This document shows positions 62,901 through 64,000 of a stretch of 64,000 bases of DNA, in pieces (the stretch's first letter is position 1; every line of letters starts with the position of its first letter). The stretch comes from Henricia sp. BOLD:AAB3569 (taxonomy: Eukaryota; Echinodermata; Asteroidea; Spinulosida; Echinasteridae). The translations under genes and the position numbers were made by a program. Below the pieces are notes generated by a model. The model had not been told where the DNA came from. It worked only from the letters and a program-made list of their open reading frames with translations, and did not search any database. Location: assembly GCA_037783545.1 (NCBI GenBank), contig JBBELK010000329.1, forward strand, positions 3,610,501-3,674,500, given 5' to 3'.

Positions 62901-63315
62901 TACCGTGACGGGTGCCTTCATTCTGGTTGAAATTACTCGGAATATTTCCACGCATTTGTAGAGCGATTACTAAACCCCATTTCACATCTTTTCCTCAACT
63001 GACTTGCAGGCACCGTCAGTTCATCAACGGCCATTTCAGGGACAGAGCCGACTGCAACAGACAACAGCACCCAGGCACACACATCCACGGCTGCTGCCTC
63101 ACCCACATCCATGGCTGTCTCCTTACCCACACCCACGGCTGCCTCCTCACCCACGGCTGCCTCCTCACCCACGGCTGCCGCCTCACCCACGGCTGCCACC
63201 TCACCCACACCCACGGCTGCCGCCTCACACACATCCACGGCTGCCGCCTCACACACATCCGCGGCTCCCGCCTCACCAACATCCCCGGCTGCCGCCTTAC
63301 CCACAACTGTGACAG
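17886..63315 (+). CDS. gene 2: secreted/surface protein, signal peptide + Calx-beta + HYR domains + mucin-like stretch (3' end outside window)
   Basis: Twelve exons join in one frame (17886-17988, 42858-42968, 48241-48486, 49549-49866, 52273-52509, 53809-54057, 56006-56275, 57146-57400, 58093-58335, 59300-59545, 60223-60492, 63010-63315): 2854 bp, 951 codons, no stop. ATG 17886 follows an in-frame TGA at 17835 with no ATG between and has good context (aaaaaATGG). The product has a signal peptide, one Calx-beta domain, a Cys-rich HYR-like module, seven HYR domains and a Thr/Ser/Pro/Ala-rich region. HYR and Calx-beta are known as extracellular adhesion modules; here matrix or cell-surface adhesion is inferred. 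Every intron is phase 1, so modules can be duplicated or skipped without frameshift. The last donor (GTTAGT) shows the gene continues; an EGF-TM-tail end as in gene 1 is possible but unseen. Confidence 0.85.
18130..19020. repeat. two diverged copies of a ~210-bp dispersed repeat
   Basis: Copies near 18130-18300 and 18640-19015 share 'accattcattc(a/c)acac', 'tgcatc', 'tgtggctgaaa.ttctaca' and 'taatgctgatgtttc'. A third lies near 61390-61520. The second is split by the Tc1-type MITE. Confidence 0.65.
18719..18945. mobile_element. Tc1/mariner MITE with Sleeping Beauty-like ends
   Basis: 227 bp. Left end CAGTTGTAGTCAGAAGTTTA, right end complementary (TAAACTTCTGACTTCAACTG). These match the known inverted ends of salmonid-type Tc1 elements with few changes. 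TA follows at 18946-18947. The related copies show the uninterrupted site. No transposase ORF. Confidence 0.8.
19020..20480. other. intron 1 of gene 2, unassigned
   Basis: A 154-codon + ORF (20117-20581) overlaps repeated sequence at its end and shows no family likeness. Otherwise nothing recognised. Confidence 0.35.
20480..20985. repeat. dispersed repeat with copies near 51790 and 31840
   Basis: 'cggaccctcgc'-type relation: 20530-20670 (gcgggactccgcgagactcg; ccgttttttcggtaccc; acctaccgattcgg) recurs inverted at 51790-51940. 20822-20985 (attacgcgtaacgcg; gattaaaagtaggtt) recurs at 31700-31980. Confidence 0.6.
21579..21804. mobile_element. MITE with GGGGCCAATTTCATAAAG ends
   Basis: 226 bp. 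Ends 'ggggccaatttcataaag' and its imperfect complement at 21787-21804, plus an inner palindrome 'caaatttttgattaa'. Confidence 0.75.
22245..22925 (+). mobile_element. non-LTR retrotransposon 3' end
   Basis: The + strand reads LDWLAYPDRVKYKKAIFVFK, INSLAPQYMASLF then degraded LRQ/..ERGLTPRV..AAIWNSL-like sequence to 22560, the usual C-terminal end of CR1/L2/jockey-type RT ORFs. It has stops and frame changes. The copy ends in (aataaata)n at 22892-22924. Confidence 0.65.
23374..24153. mobile_element. element with ~180-bp inverted ends
   Basis: Left arm 23374-23552 and right arm 23972-24153 are complementary ('cagtggattgttgtcatttt', 'gacaatcttcgacgaag'). The interior of about 420 bp has no transposase motif. 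Confidence 0.75.
24483..25852. mobile_element. 1.37-kb TTAA-flanked DNA element
   Basis: Ends AGGGACAGTGTCGTCAG / CTGACGACACTGTCCCT, each flanked by TTAA (24479-24482, 25853-25856). TTAA duplications fit piggyBac or Kolobok types. No transposase visible. Confidence 0.75.
25079..25164. repeat. 86-bp near-perfect palindrome
   Basis: 'gcagccaaaatcgtatttg...gactggtattc' is followed by its complement. Part of a larger MITE whose right end is 'gccatgaaattgggcc' (to 25241). Confidence 0.8.
26414..26903. repeat. 490-bp foldback with ~235-bp arms
   Basis: From 'acttttttactcattttcac' inward, through 'ggtagagtccgagtaccacg', the sequence is repeated in inverted order almost base for base to 26903. The loop lies near 26650. 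This accounts for the open frames on both strands. Confidence 0.85.
27211..27314. repeat. 17-bp tandem repeat, about six units
   Basis: Unit 'gggaccgagttgacccg' with few changes. A related 17-bp unit recurs inverted at 29848-29893. Confidence 0.85.
28106..28519. mobile_element. 414-bp MITE, hAT-like family
   Basis: Same ends as 9401-9758 (GGTATTTTTTTCGTATAC...). Flanking 8-mers gtaaatta and gtaattta differ at two positions, so this is an older insertion. Confidence 0.7.
28763..29124. mobile_element. 362-bp TTAA-flanked MITE
   Basis: Ends AGGAGCATGACCAGA / TCTGGTCACACTCCT with TTAA on both sides (28759-28762, 29125-29128). Confidence 0.75.
29130..29840. other. intron 1 of gene 2, AT-rich, nothing seen
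   Basis: No supported ORF or repeat pair. Confidence 0.4.
29848..29893. repeat. 17-bp tandem repeat, under three units
   Basis: 'tcgagccaactcggtc' unit. Its complement resembles the unit at 27211-27314. Confidence 0.75.
30711..30855. repeat. dispersed repeat shared with 59765-59910
   Basis: About 145 bp, roughly 93% alike by eye ('aattcctggatatttatgcc', 'catggcggcgtgtacctgtc'). Confidence 0.75.
30944..31294. mobile_element. Harbinger-type MITE, compound
   Basis: Ends AGCCCGCCGCACACC / GGTGTGCGGCGGGCT with TAA on both sides (30941-30943, 31295-31297). It is two similar half-palindromes joined near 31107. Confidence 0.75.
31298..31492. mobile_element. Harbinger-type MITE, second copy
   Basis: Same ends. 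Shares the TAA at 31295-31297 with its neighbour, but TTA follows on the right. Confidence 0.7.
31712..31840. mobile_element. 129-bp Harbinger-type MITE
   Basis: Ends AGTGGTCCTCCCACTG / CAGTGGGAGGTCCGCT flanked by TAA (31709-31711, 31841-31843). The paralogous sequence at 20822-20845 has the uninterrupted site. Core 'ttgtgtatagactctaca'. Confidence 0.8.
32246..32439 (+). mobile_element. tRNA-derived SINE, family 1
   Basis: Pol III A box 'tggccgagcgg' and B box 'ggttcgattcc', then a body with 'gcaaggcactcaaccacact' and an (aaat)n tail. Second copy at 49310-49504. Confidence 0.85.
32553..32691. repeat. GAGGCC hexamer array
   Basis: Runs of gaggcc with aaggcc variants, about 140 bp. The same hexamer builds 33695-33884 and 34301-34490. 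Confidence 0.85.
32730..32878. mobile_element. right half of a hAT-like MITE
   Basis: Matches the right half of 9401-9758 and 28106-28519 ('gtgcaagtgggaagtatatc', 'atctttgttcaatgtatat'). The left half is absent. Confidence 0.65.
32959..33149 (-). CDS. BED-type zinc-finger exon (hAT/ZBED-like)
   Basis: A - strand ORF from ATG 33149 reads MFKMSSNSRIIQFGFVN, then CKFCKAKSQ and NFTRHLQRVH: a CX2C...HX4H finger with the BED spacing (TSNFTRHL-x-x-x-H). It runs into a good donor (AAA|GTAAGT, exon end 32959). BED fingers head many hAT transposases and their domesticated derivatives. No downstream exon is found; half of a hAT-like MITE lies just below. It may be a live element remnant or a pseudo-exon. 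Confidence 0.5.
33165..33690. other. unassigned spacer
   Basis: Short palindromes around 'acgtacatacatgtacg' (33214-33230) only. Confidence 0.4.
33695..33884. repeat. 190-bp GAGGCC-rich repeat, copy 1
   Basis: From 'caaatttgaattggtgg' to 'gagacctccaacgctg'. Reads the same base for base as 34301-34490, offset 606 bp. Confidence 0.9.
34171..34297. repeat. C-tract microsatellite (ccccgcccccgcccc)n
   Basis: About 127 bp of C and G with runs of 4-9 C. The - strand is a strong quadruplex candidate. It lies directly before copy 2 of the 190-bp repeat. Confidence 0.9.
34301..34490. repeat. 190-bp GAGGCC-rich repeat, copy 2
   Basis: Same as copy 1. It interrupts the coding-like fragment 34491-34690 at its lower end. 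Confidence 0.9.
34491..34690 (-). pseudogene. coding-like fragment, unknown family
   Basis: The - strand reads IVDIGDVSDSYVFIQLFDEL then KAGLVDGIDEATEWFRNRNC and ALVDTNTETVTAASTDFG without stop, with ordinary codon use. A possible acceptor (aaatag) lies just before. It runs into the 190-bp repeat. I do not recognise the family; it may be an exon of a mobile-element gene. Confidence 0.3.
34700..35520. other. unassigned; part similar to 20985-21010
   Basis: 'ttttaaaccggctagggtc' near 35381 recalls 21022-21045. ORFs on both strands show no domain. Confidence 0.4.
35809..36040 (+). mobile_element. 5'-truncated SINE, family 2
   Basis: Matches the body and tail of the full copy at 53330-53700 ('ggaagggatgtaaagccgtt', 'cactctaaagatccc', (aat)n tail). 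The tRNA-like head is missing. Confidence 0.8.
36041..36310. repeat. dispersed repeat, inverted copy at 50905-51138
   Basis: 'gggtttgcagtcatttcgcc', 'gtgcacgaagtggttttggg' and 'accatttcaggggaagtttt' recur in inverted order. Followed by an (aat)n run. Confidence 0.75.
37014..38400. repeat. left arm of inverted satellite
   Basis: Diverged monomers each carrying 'ttgccatggcaacagcc', 'gcaggcttaaat' and 'tggatattgtgagcagt'. Complementary in order to 39615-40866. Confidence 0.8.
38560..39130. other. GC-rich patch at the centre of the inverted satellite
   Basis: Strongly GC-rich against its AT-rich surroundings, with recurring 'acgtgac', 'acgtagcg', 'acgtaacg' words. The 144-codon - ORF (39196-38762) is a by-product of composition and shows no domain. 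Origin unknown. Confidence 0.5.
39403..39575. mobile_element. 173-bp MITE with 'tagaccgatccagtaagc' ends
   Basis: Left 'tagaccgatccagtaagccc', right 'gggcttaaacgctcctggat' + 'tggtcta'. Same ends as 30881 and 35553. Confidence 0.65.
39615..40866. repeat. right arm of inverted satellite, 353-bp tandem units
   Basis: 'aacgtgattttaccccaaaa' starts at 39981 and 40334 and in part near 40687, a constant 353-bp step. Two of the units are nearly identical. Each has 'ggctgttgccatggcaacca'. Confidence 0.9.
41170..41870. repeat. two 350-bp direct repeats
   Basis: 'cttgatgccatcat' at 41170 and 41520 start two copies with 'gatgggcattgttg', 'agggtcagatgaaaatgccc' and 'gacggaagcattttaaaa'. Confidence 0.85.
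42003..42230. repeat. four hairpin-bearing ~55-bp tail repeats
   Basis: Each unit has 'aaatcgtac' plus a perfect or near-perfect hairpin of 'aggtgatc(ggg)' with '(ccc)gatcacct'. Successive loops differ. Confidence 0.85.
42227..42536 (-). mobile_element. tRNA-derived SINE, family 3
   Basis: On the - strand the A box is TGGTCTAGTGGG (42527-42516) and the B box GGGTTCGAGCCC (42486-42475). A long body and the tail 'gcgctatataaatctcatca' follow, a CR1/L2-like 3' end. It abuts the hairpin tail of the preceding element. Confidence 0.8.
42541..42606. repeat. segment also found inverted at 50676-50745
   Basis: 'gttaggcgtaaatctgtgaa' and 'gagataccaatcatgtatac'. It keeps the uninterrupted site of the MITE at 50737. 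Confidence 0.7.
42858..42968 (+). CDS. gene 2 exon 2: first half of Calx-beta domain
   Basis: 111 bp, acceptor 'ttgctttcatag', donor GTGAGT, phase 1 both sides. Reads YAFDQPIYRVVEGFDFTLTA and on, the opening Calx-beta strands with the conserved V-x-E-G. Confidence 0.8.
43261..43790. mobile_element. 530-bp TTAA-flanked MITE
   Basis: Ends AGGCCCTGTAGATGATC and (inverted) AGGCTCAGTGTATCATT, with TTAA at 43257-43260 and 43791-43794. The inside has a second inverted pair 'actgcgtgtgca'/'tgcacacgcagt'. Confidence 0.7.
43857..44735. mobile_element. partial TTAA-type element (AGG.ACACACCGGC family)
   Basis: Left end AGGAACACACCGGCACGC after TTAA. Inner parts ('cgctttaccag', 'caactac') match 45434-46273. 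The right end is not found. Confidence 0.5.
45160..46395. repeat. inverted arms enclosing an element
   Basis: 45160-45260 and 46280-46395 are complementary ('ggagatacaaat', 'acaatggacaaagg'). A second element occupies the interior. Confidence 0.65.
45434..46274. mobile_element. ~840-bp TTAA-type element (AGGG/TACACACCGGC family)
   Basis: Left 'aggtacacaccggcc', right 'gccggtgtgtccct' then TTAA. Inner sequence matches 57420-57925 in the opposite direction. Confidence 0.7.
46833..47199. mobile_element. 367-bp palindromic MITE
   Basis: Ends GGACCCTCCGGATC / GATCCGGAGGGTCC. The arms stay paired for about 110 bp ('gtgcctagtttgacttct'). Confidence 0.8.
47670..47855. repeat. palindromic MITE
   Basis: 'caacgtgtagttagtgtgaa' pairs with 'ttcacaccaactacacgttg'. 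Flanking arms 'ttgtagaaaccgcttgagtg' and 'attgcagcagtttctaacta' also pair. Confidence 0.75.
48241..48486 (+). CDS. gene 2 exon 3: second half of Calx-beta domain
   Basis: 246 bp, acceptor 'cctttgcag', donor GTAAGC. Contains DVATSDGTISG, the typical GKDYNALSTTLTF and VRIPDTTEEN..DEDVHCFILTL, ending ACIIDNDN across the splice. The acidic positions that bind calcium in this fold (Asp, Glu-Glu, Asp-Glu-Asp, Asp-Asn-Asp) are present. Confidence 0.9.
48540..48740. repeat. dispersed repeat shared with 62680-62880
   Basis: Common words in the same order: 'tttgcagaaaa', 'gttttgaaattg', 'gcatcacaatg', 'gcagatgcac'. In an intron, just after exon 3. Confidence 0.6.
49310..49504 (+). mobile_element. tRNA-derived SINE, family 1, second copy
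   Basis: Near-identical to 32246-32439 with intact A and B boxes and (aaat)n tail. It ends 45 bp before exon 4 of gene 2. Confidence 0.85.
49549..49866 (+). CDS. gene 2 exon 4: divergent Cys-rich HYR-like module
   Basis: 318 bp, 105 codons, acceptor 'tttgtttgtag', donor GTGAGT. Begins GTCPPPEAA and has the HYR strand APVSWTEPTHAA, but four Cys in all (positions around TCP, YRCF, PSCT, HDCEF) and lacks the usual Gly-Asn-xx-xx-Cys ending. It is longer than the others. It lies 45 bp after a SINE. Confidence 0.75.
50174..50573. mobile_element. 400-bp MITE
   Basis: Ends TACATGTGACCTGTCA / TGACAGGTCACATGTA, with inner 'tagcgtaaagt'/'actttacgct'. Confidence 0.75.
50737..50889. mobile_element. 153-bp Harbinger-type MITE
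   Basis: Ends AGCGGGCCTCCCACTGTGCG / CGCACAGTGGGAGGCCCGCT, TTA on both sides. The empty site is preserved (inverted) at 42541-42560. Same family as 31712-31840. Confidence 0.85.
50905..51138. repeat. inverted copy of 36041-36310
   Basis: See 36041-36310. No coding sense. Confidence 0.7.
51140..52272. other. gene 2 intron, mostly unassigned
   Basis: 51790-51940 repeats 20530-20670 in inverted order. Nothing else recognised. Confidence 0.4.
52273..52509 (+). CDS. gene 2 exon 5: HYR domain (type A)
   Basis: 237 bp. Reads DNVAPTITCPTDV, PDATASD, then SGSQFPIGSTDVQFTATDTN and GNINTCTISVLIT. This is the standard HYR pattern with two Cys. Acceptor 'catttcag', donor GTAATT. Confidence 0.9.
52510..53329. 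other. gene 2 intron, pyrimidine-rich then AT-rich
   Basis: 52520-52790 is strongly C/T biased on the + strand. No gene seen. Confidence 0.4.
53330..53700 (+). mobile_element. full-length tRNA-derived SINE, family 2
   Basis: Head with A box 'tggccgagcgg' and B box 'ggttcgaacc' in a Leu/Ser-like tRNA fold, a 'gcaaggcactcaaccacact' body segment shared with family 1, then a distinct 3' body and (aat)n tail. Truncated copy at 35809-36040. Confidence 0.85.
53809..54057 (+). CDS. gene 2 exon 6: HYR domain (type A)
   Basis: 249 bp. Reads DDEDPEFPCPDN, NVTDNSGEP, SGSQFPIGPTTVTVSATDSS and NTGNCSFIVTVV. Acceptor 'ttttgacag'. The donor GTAAGG is partly made by the transposon that starts at 54062. Confidence 0.9.
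54062..54694. mobile_element. 633-bp Harbinger-type MITE abutting exon 6
   Basis: Ends GGGCGGGTTCGCACTGCACT / AGTGCAGTGGGAACCCGCCC, TAA on both sides (54059-54061, 54695-54697). Starts at intron position +5. Confidence 0.85.
54700..55138. other. gene 2 intron, nothing seen
   Basis: A short G-run (54715-54735), then AT-rich sequence. Confidence 0.4.
55145..55953. mobile_element. 809-bp nonautonomous DNA transposon
   Basis: Ends CATACCTGCCAAC / GTTGGCAGGTATG, flanked by 'tgatag' on both sides (55139-55144, 55954-55959). An ORF of 123 codons inside (55315-55686) has no transposase motif. It ends 52 bp before exon 7. Confidence 0.7.
56006..56275 (+). CDS. gene 2 exon 7: HYR domain (type B)
   Basis: 270 bp. 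Reads DMEAPNITCPDNMTVSTNSG, then DNSDSVTLSIYYNGTSLNAG, VASSPHVLTYTARDASLNSA and SCDVYITVT. This B type has NGTS..G and SPH-L-YTA in place of the FPIG motif. Donor GTACGT. Confidence 0.9.
56276..56986. other. gene 2 intron 7, mostly unassigned
   Basis: 56815-56980 is GC-rich and reads LPGSHCRPRG-like peptides in several frames. No family recognised. Confidence 0.4.
56987..57116 (+). pseudogene. broken type B HYR exon
   Basis: About 130 bp closely match the middle of exon 11 (ATFMLPDAASAVDNSG..TISI..NGNSYSV). The start (the Cys-Pro strand) and the last third are missing. The only nearby acceptor (ttacag, 56981-56986) gives the wrong phase and no donor follows, so it should not be spliced in. 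Confidence 0.75.
57146..57400 (+). CDS. gene 2 exon 8: HYR domain (type B), shortened start
   Basis: 255 bp. Reads DNTCPDNMTVSTDPGRNT and on to NATCLVYITVI. Compared with exon 7 exactly 15 bp (five codons, the EAPNI part) are missing at the 5' end, so the frame is kept. Acceptor 'ttacctacag', donor GTAGGT. A broken HYR copy lies immediately upstream. Confidence 0.85.
57420..57925. mobile_element. 506-bp TTAA-flanked element
   Basis: Ends AGGGACACACCGGC / GCCGGTGTGTACCT(T), TTAA at 57416-57419 and 57926-57929. Inverted, shortened relative of 45434-46274. Begins 20 bp after exon 8. Confidence 0.75.
58093..58335 (+). CDS. gene 2 exon 9: HYR domain (type A)
   Basis: 243 bp. Reads DTEDPVITCPQSFTVGTDPG, NVTDNSMM, IGSPLRIGETMVQYNATDGS and GNTATCSFTVTVE. 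The phenylalanine of the FPIG motif is replaced by Leu-Arg-Ile-Gly. Donor GTAATT. Confidence 0.9.
58336..59299. other. gene 2 intron 9, nothing supported
   Basis: 'ggtgtcccctcttacgcgtg' (58760) recalls the palindrome at 61579-61819. No ORF of note. Confidence 0.4.
59300..59545 (+). CDS. gene 2 exon 10: HYR domain, divergent with extra Cys
   Basis: 246 bp. Reads DMELPTLGNCSALTFYTSPG, PDATDNVGIEPVFCFD, DIGTHTFTCVARDLS and MSCRRTVIVE. It has four Cys; the Phe-Pro of FPIG is Leu-Asp and the Gly-Asn of the last strand is lost. Donor GTATGT. Confidence 0.85.
59765..59910. repeat. dispersed repeat shared with 30711-30855
   Basis: See 30711-30855. Same orientation. Confidence 0.75.
60223..60492 (+). 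CDS. gene 2 exon 11: HYR domain (type B)
   Basis: 270 bp. Reads DNETPNITCPNNQTLNTNPG, LPDAASAVDNSGGVTISIAV, NGNSYSVGQSATFSSASSPH and SNSETCDMYVFVN. It closely matches the broken copy at 56987-57116. Donor GTAAGT. Confidence 0.9.
60752..61345. mobile_element. 594-bp Harbinger-type MITE, long inverted arms
   Basis: Ends AGCCCGCCGCACACGTGAGG / CCTCACGTGTGCGGCGGGCT, TTA on both sides (60749-60751, 61346-61348). The arms pair for about 210 bp. Its terminal 15 bases match 30944-31492. Confidence 0.85.
61390..61520. repeat. third copy of the 18130/18640 repeat
   Basis: 'ctacgtggctgaaatgtctac' region and 'taatctttagttatg' match. Uninterrupted at the site where the Tc1-type MITE sits in the second copy. 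Confidence 0.65.
61579..61819. mobile_element. 241-bp palindromic MITE
   Basis: Ends GGGTCTTTCTATAAATTAGG / CCTAATTTATAGAAAGACCC. Inner 'ggtgtccccgttaca' pairs with 'tgtaacgggggacacc'. Confidence 0.85.
61860..63009. other. gene 2 intron 11, unassigned
   Basis: Only the dispersed repeat at 62680-62880 (relative of 48540-48740) is seen. Confidence 0.4.
63010..63315 (+). CDS. gene 2 exon 12: mucin-like Ser/Thr/Pro/Ala region
   Basis: 306 bp, 101 codons, acceptor 'gacttgcag', donor GTTAGT, phase 1 both sides. After GTVSSSTAISGTEPTATDNS come repeats of about six residues (SPTAAA, SPTAAS) from an 18-bp unit, a likely O-glycosylated stalk. Other frames through the repeat are also open but give His/Pro- or Cys-rich peptides that do not join to exon 11. 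Confidence 0.75.
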
Positions 63316-64000
63316 GTTAGTCTGGTTCTAATTGGTTCACTTCATTGTTAACAGAGCCAATACGTATGCCAATGTTAAAGTCAATGGATGACGTCACAAA
63401 TTTTGCCAAAACATGCATACAGGGGGCAGGGGTCTAAAAAGTCGGCATTTCGTACATACTTTATGGACACCCCTTGGTTGGCATTTGTGAACACAATGCT
63501 GTTATTGGCACATTTTGTTTTTAATGTCAAGATAACGGAGAAGAATCAGTAGTACATTTTTACCTCTCACAAAAGTTAACTAACTTTGCAAAGAGTTCTG
63601 CCCAAAGATTGTGTGCCGCATAGTGGTTCTACCCACAATTAAAGTACCTCTTCCAAGTTTTTTTTGGTGAAATACAACCATAATAGTGCAGCAGATAAGC
63701 CCCCTATATTTGACGAAAGTGTGCATTTTGTGACTACATTTTTTGACCCATTACAGTTACAAGATAACGCCTCTAAAACCTGGGCTAAATATTGCTAATG
63801 ATGAATAAAGTTGATGGAAAATCTAAGCTGTACGTTCAAAACCAATCAACTTGCGTGCAAATATATGTAAATGGTTCACATTATATGTATTGTAACAAGA
63901 ACTTCCCGGTCTTGTTAAGAAAACCTCGGCACACAAAGAAGGCACAGGAAAACTCGTTTCGGGAACAATTCAAAGTACGTTTTATTCAAACACTCCTTCC
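63316..64000. other. gene 2 intron 12 to window edge
   Basis: No acceptor with an open phase-1 exon was found. The next exon should lie beyond the window. Confidence 0.4.

Noticed and set aside
62933..63304. - strand Val/Ala-rich ORFs over the mucin exon
   Set aside because: Shadows of the + strand minisatellite. Only the + frame SPTAAA joins in phase.

Overview
This is nuclear DNA of an invertebrate animal, most likely a deuterostome and perhaps an echinoderm. Evidence: spliced genes with GT/AG introns, a modular extracellular protein built of Calx-beta and HYR (hyalin repeat) domains, tRNA-derived SINEs, a Penelope-like element, a CR1/L2-type LINE tail, and very dense DNA-transposon debris. 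No database search was possible, so the species is not assigned.

Layout. 1-7297: the 3' end of gene 1 on the + strand (end of an EGF-like domain, a transmembrane helix, a cytoplasmic tail, stop at 7295-7297). Its largest visible intron carries a decayed LTR retroelement on the - strand with gag-like, protease-like and C2H2-like pieces. 7300-17700: intergenic, filled with duplications, MITEs and a broken Penelope-like reverse transcriptase split by a C-rich tract. 17886-63315: gene 2 on the + strand, twelve exons and open at the right edge. It encodes a signal peptide, one Calx-beta domain, a Cys-rich HYR-like module, seven HYR domains and a Ser/Thr/Pro/Ala (mucin-like) stretch: 951 codons without a stop. 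Every intron is phase 1, so every internal exon is symmetric.

Intron 1 of gene 2 is about 24.9 kb and holds nested mobile elements: a Sleeping Beauty-like Tc1 MITE, TTAA-flanked elements, Harbinger-type MITEs with 3-bp TWA duplications, a BED zinc-finger exon of hAT type, 190-bp repeats that look identical, and a noncoding ~5.9-kb element (36.3-42.2 kb) built around a ~1.3-kb inverted repeat of ~353-bp monomers with hairpin-rich tail repeats. Downstream introns carry more SINEs and MITEs. One Harbinger-type MITE forms part of a 5' splice site, and a broken HYR exon lies just before a shortened HYR exon.

Gene 1 and gene 2 lie in the same orientation. Gene 2 is open just after its mucin-like region; gene 1 ends in EGF-TM-tail. 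Together they suggest a tandem family of cell-surface HYR receptors, but this is inference because gene 1's ectodomain and gene 2's C-terminus lie outside the window.
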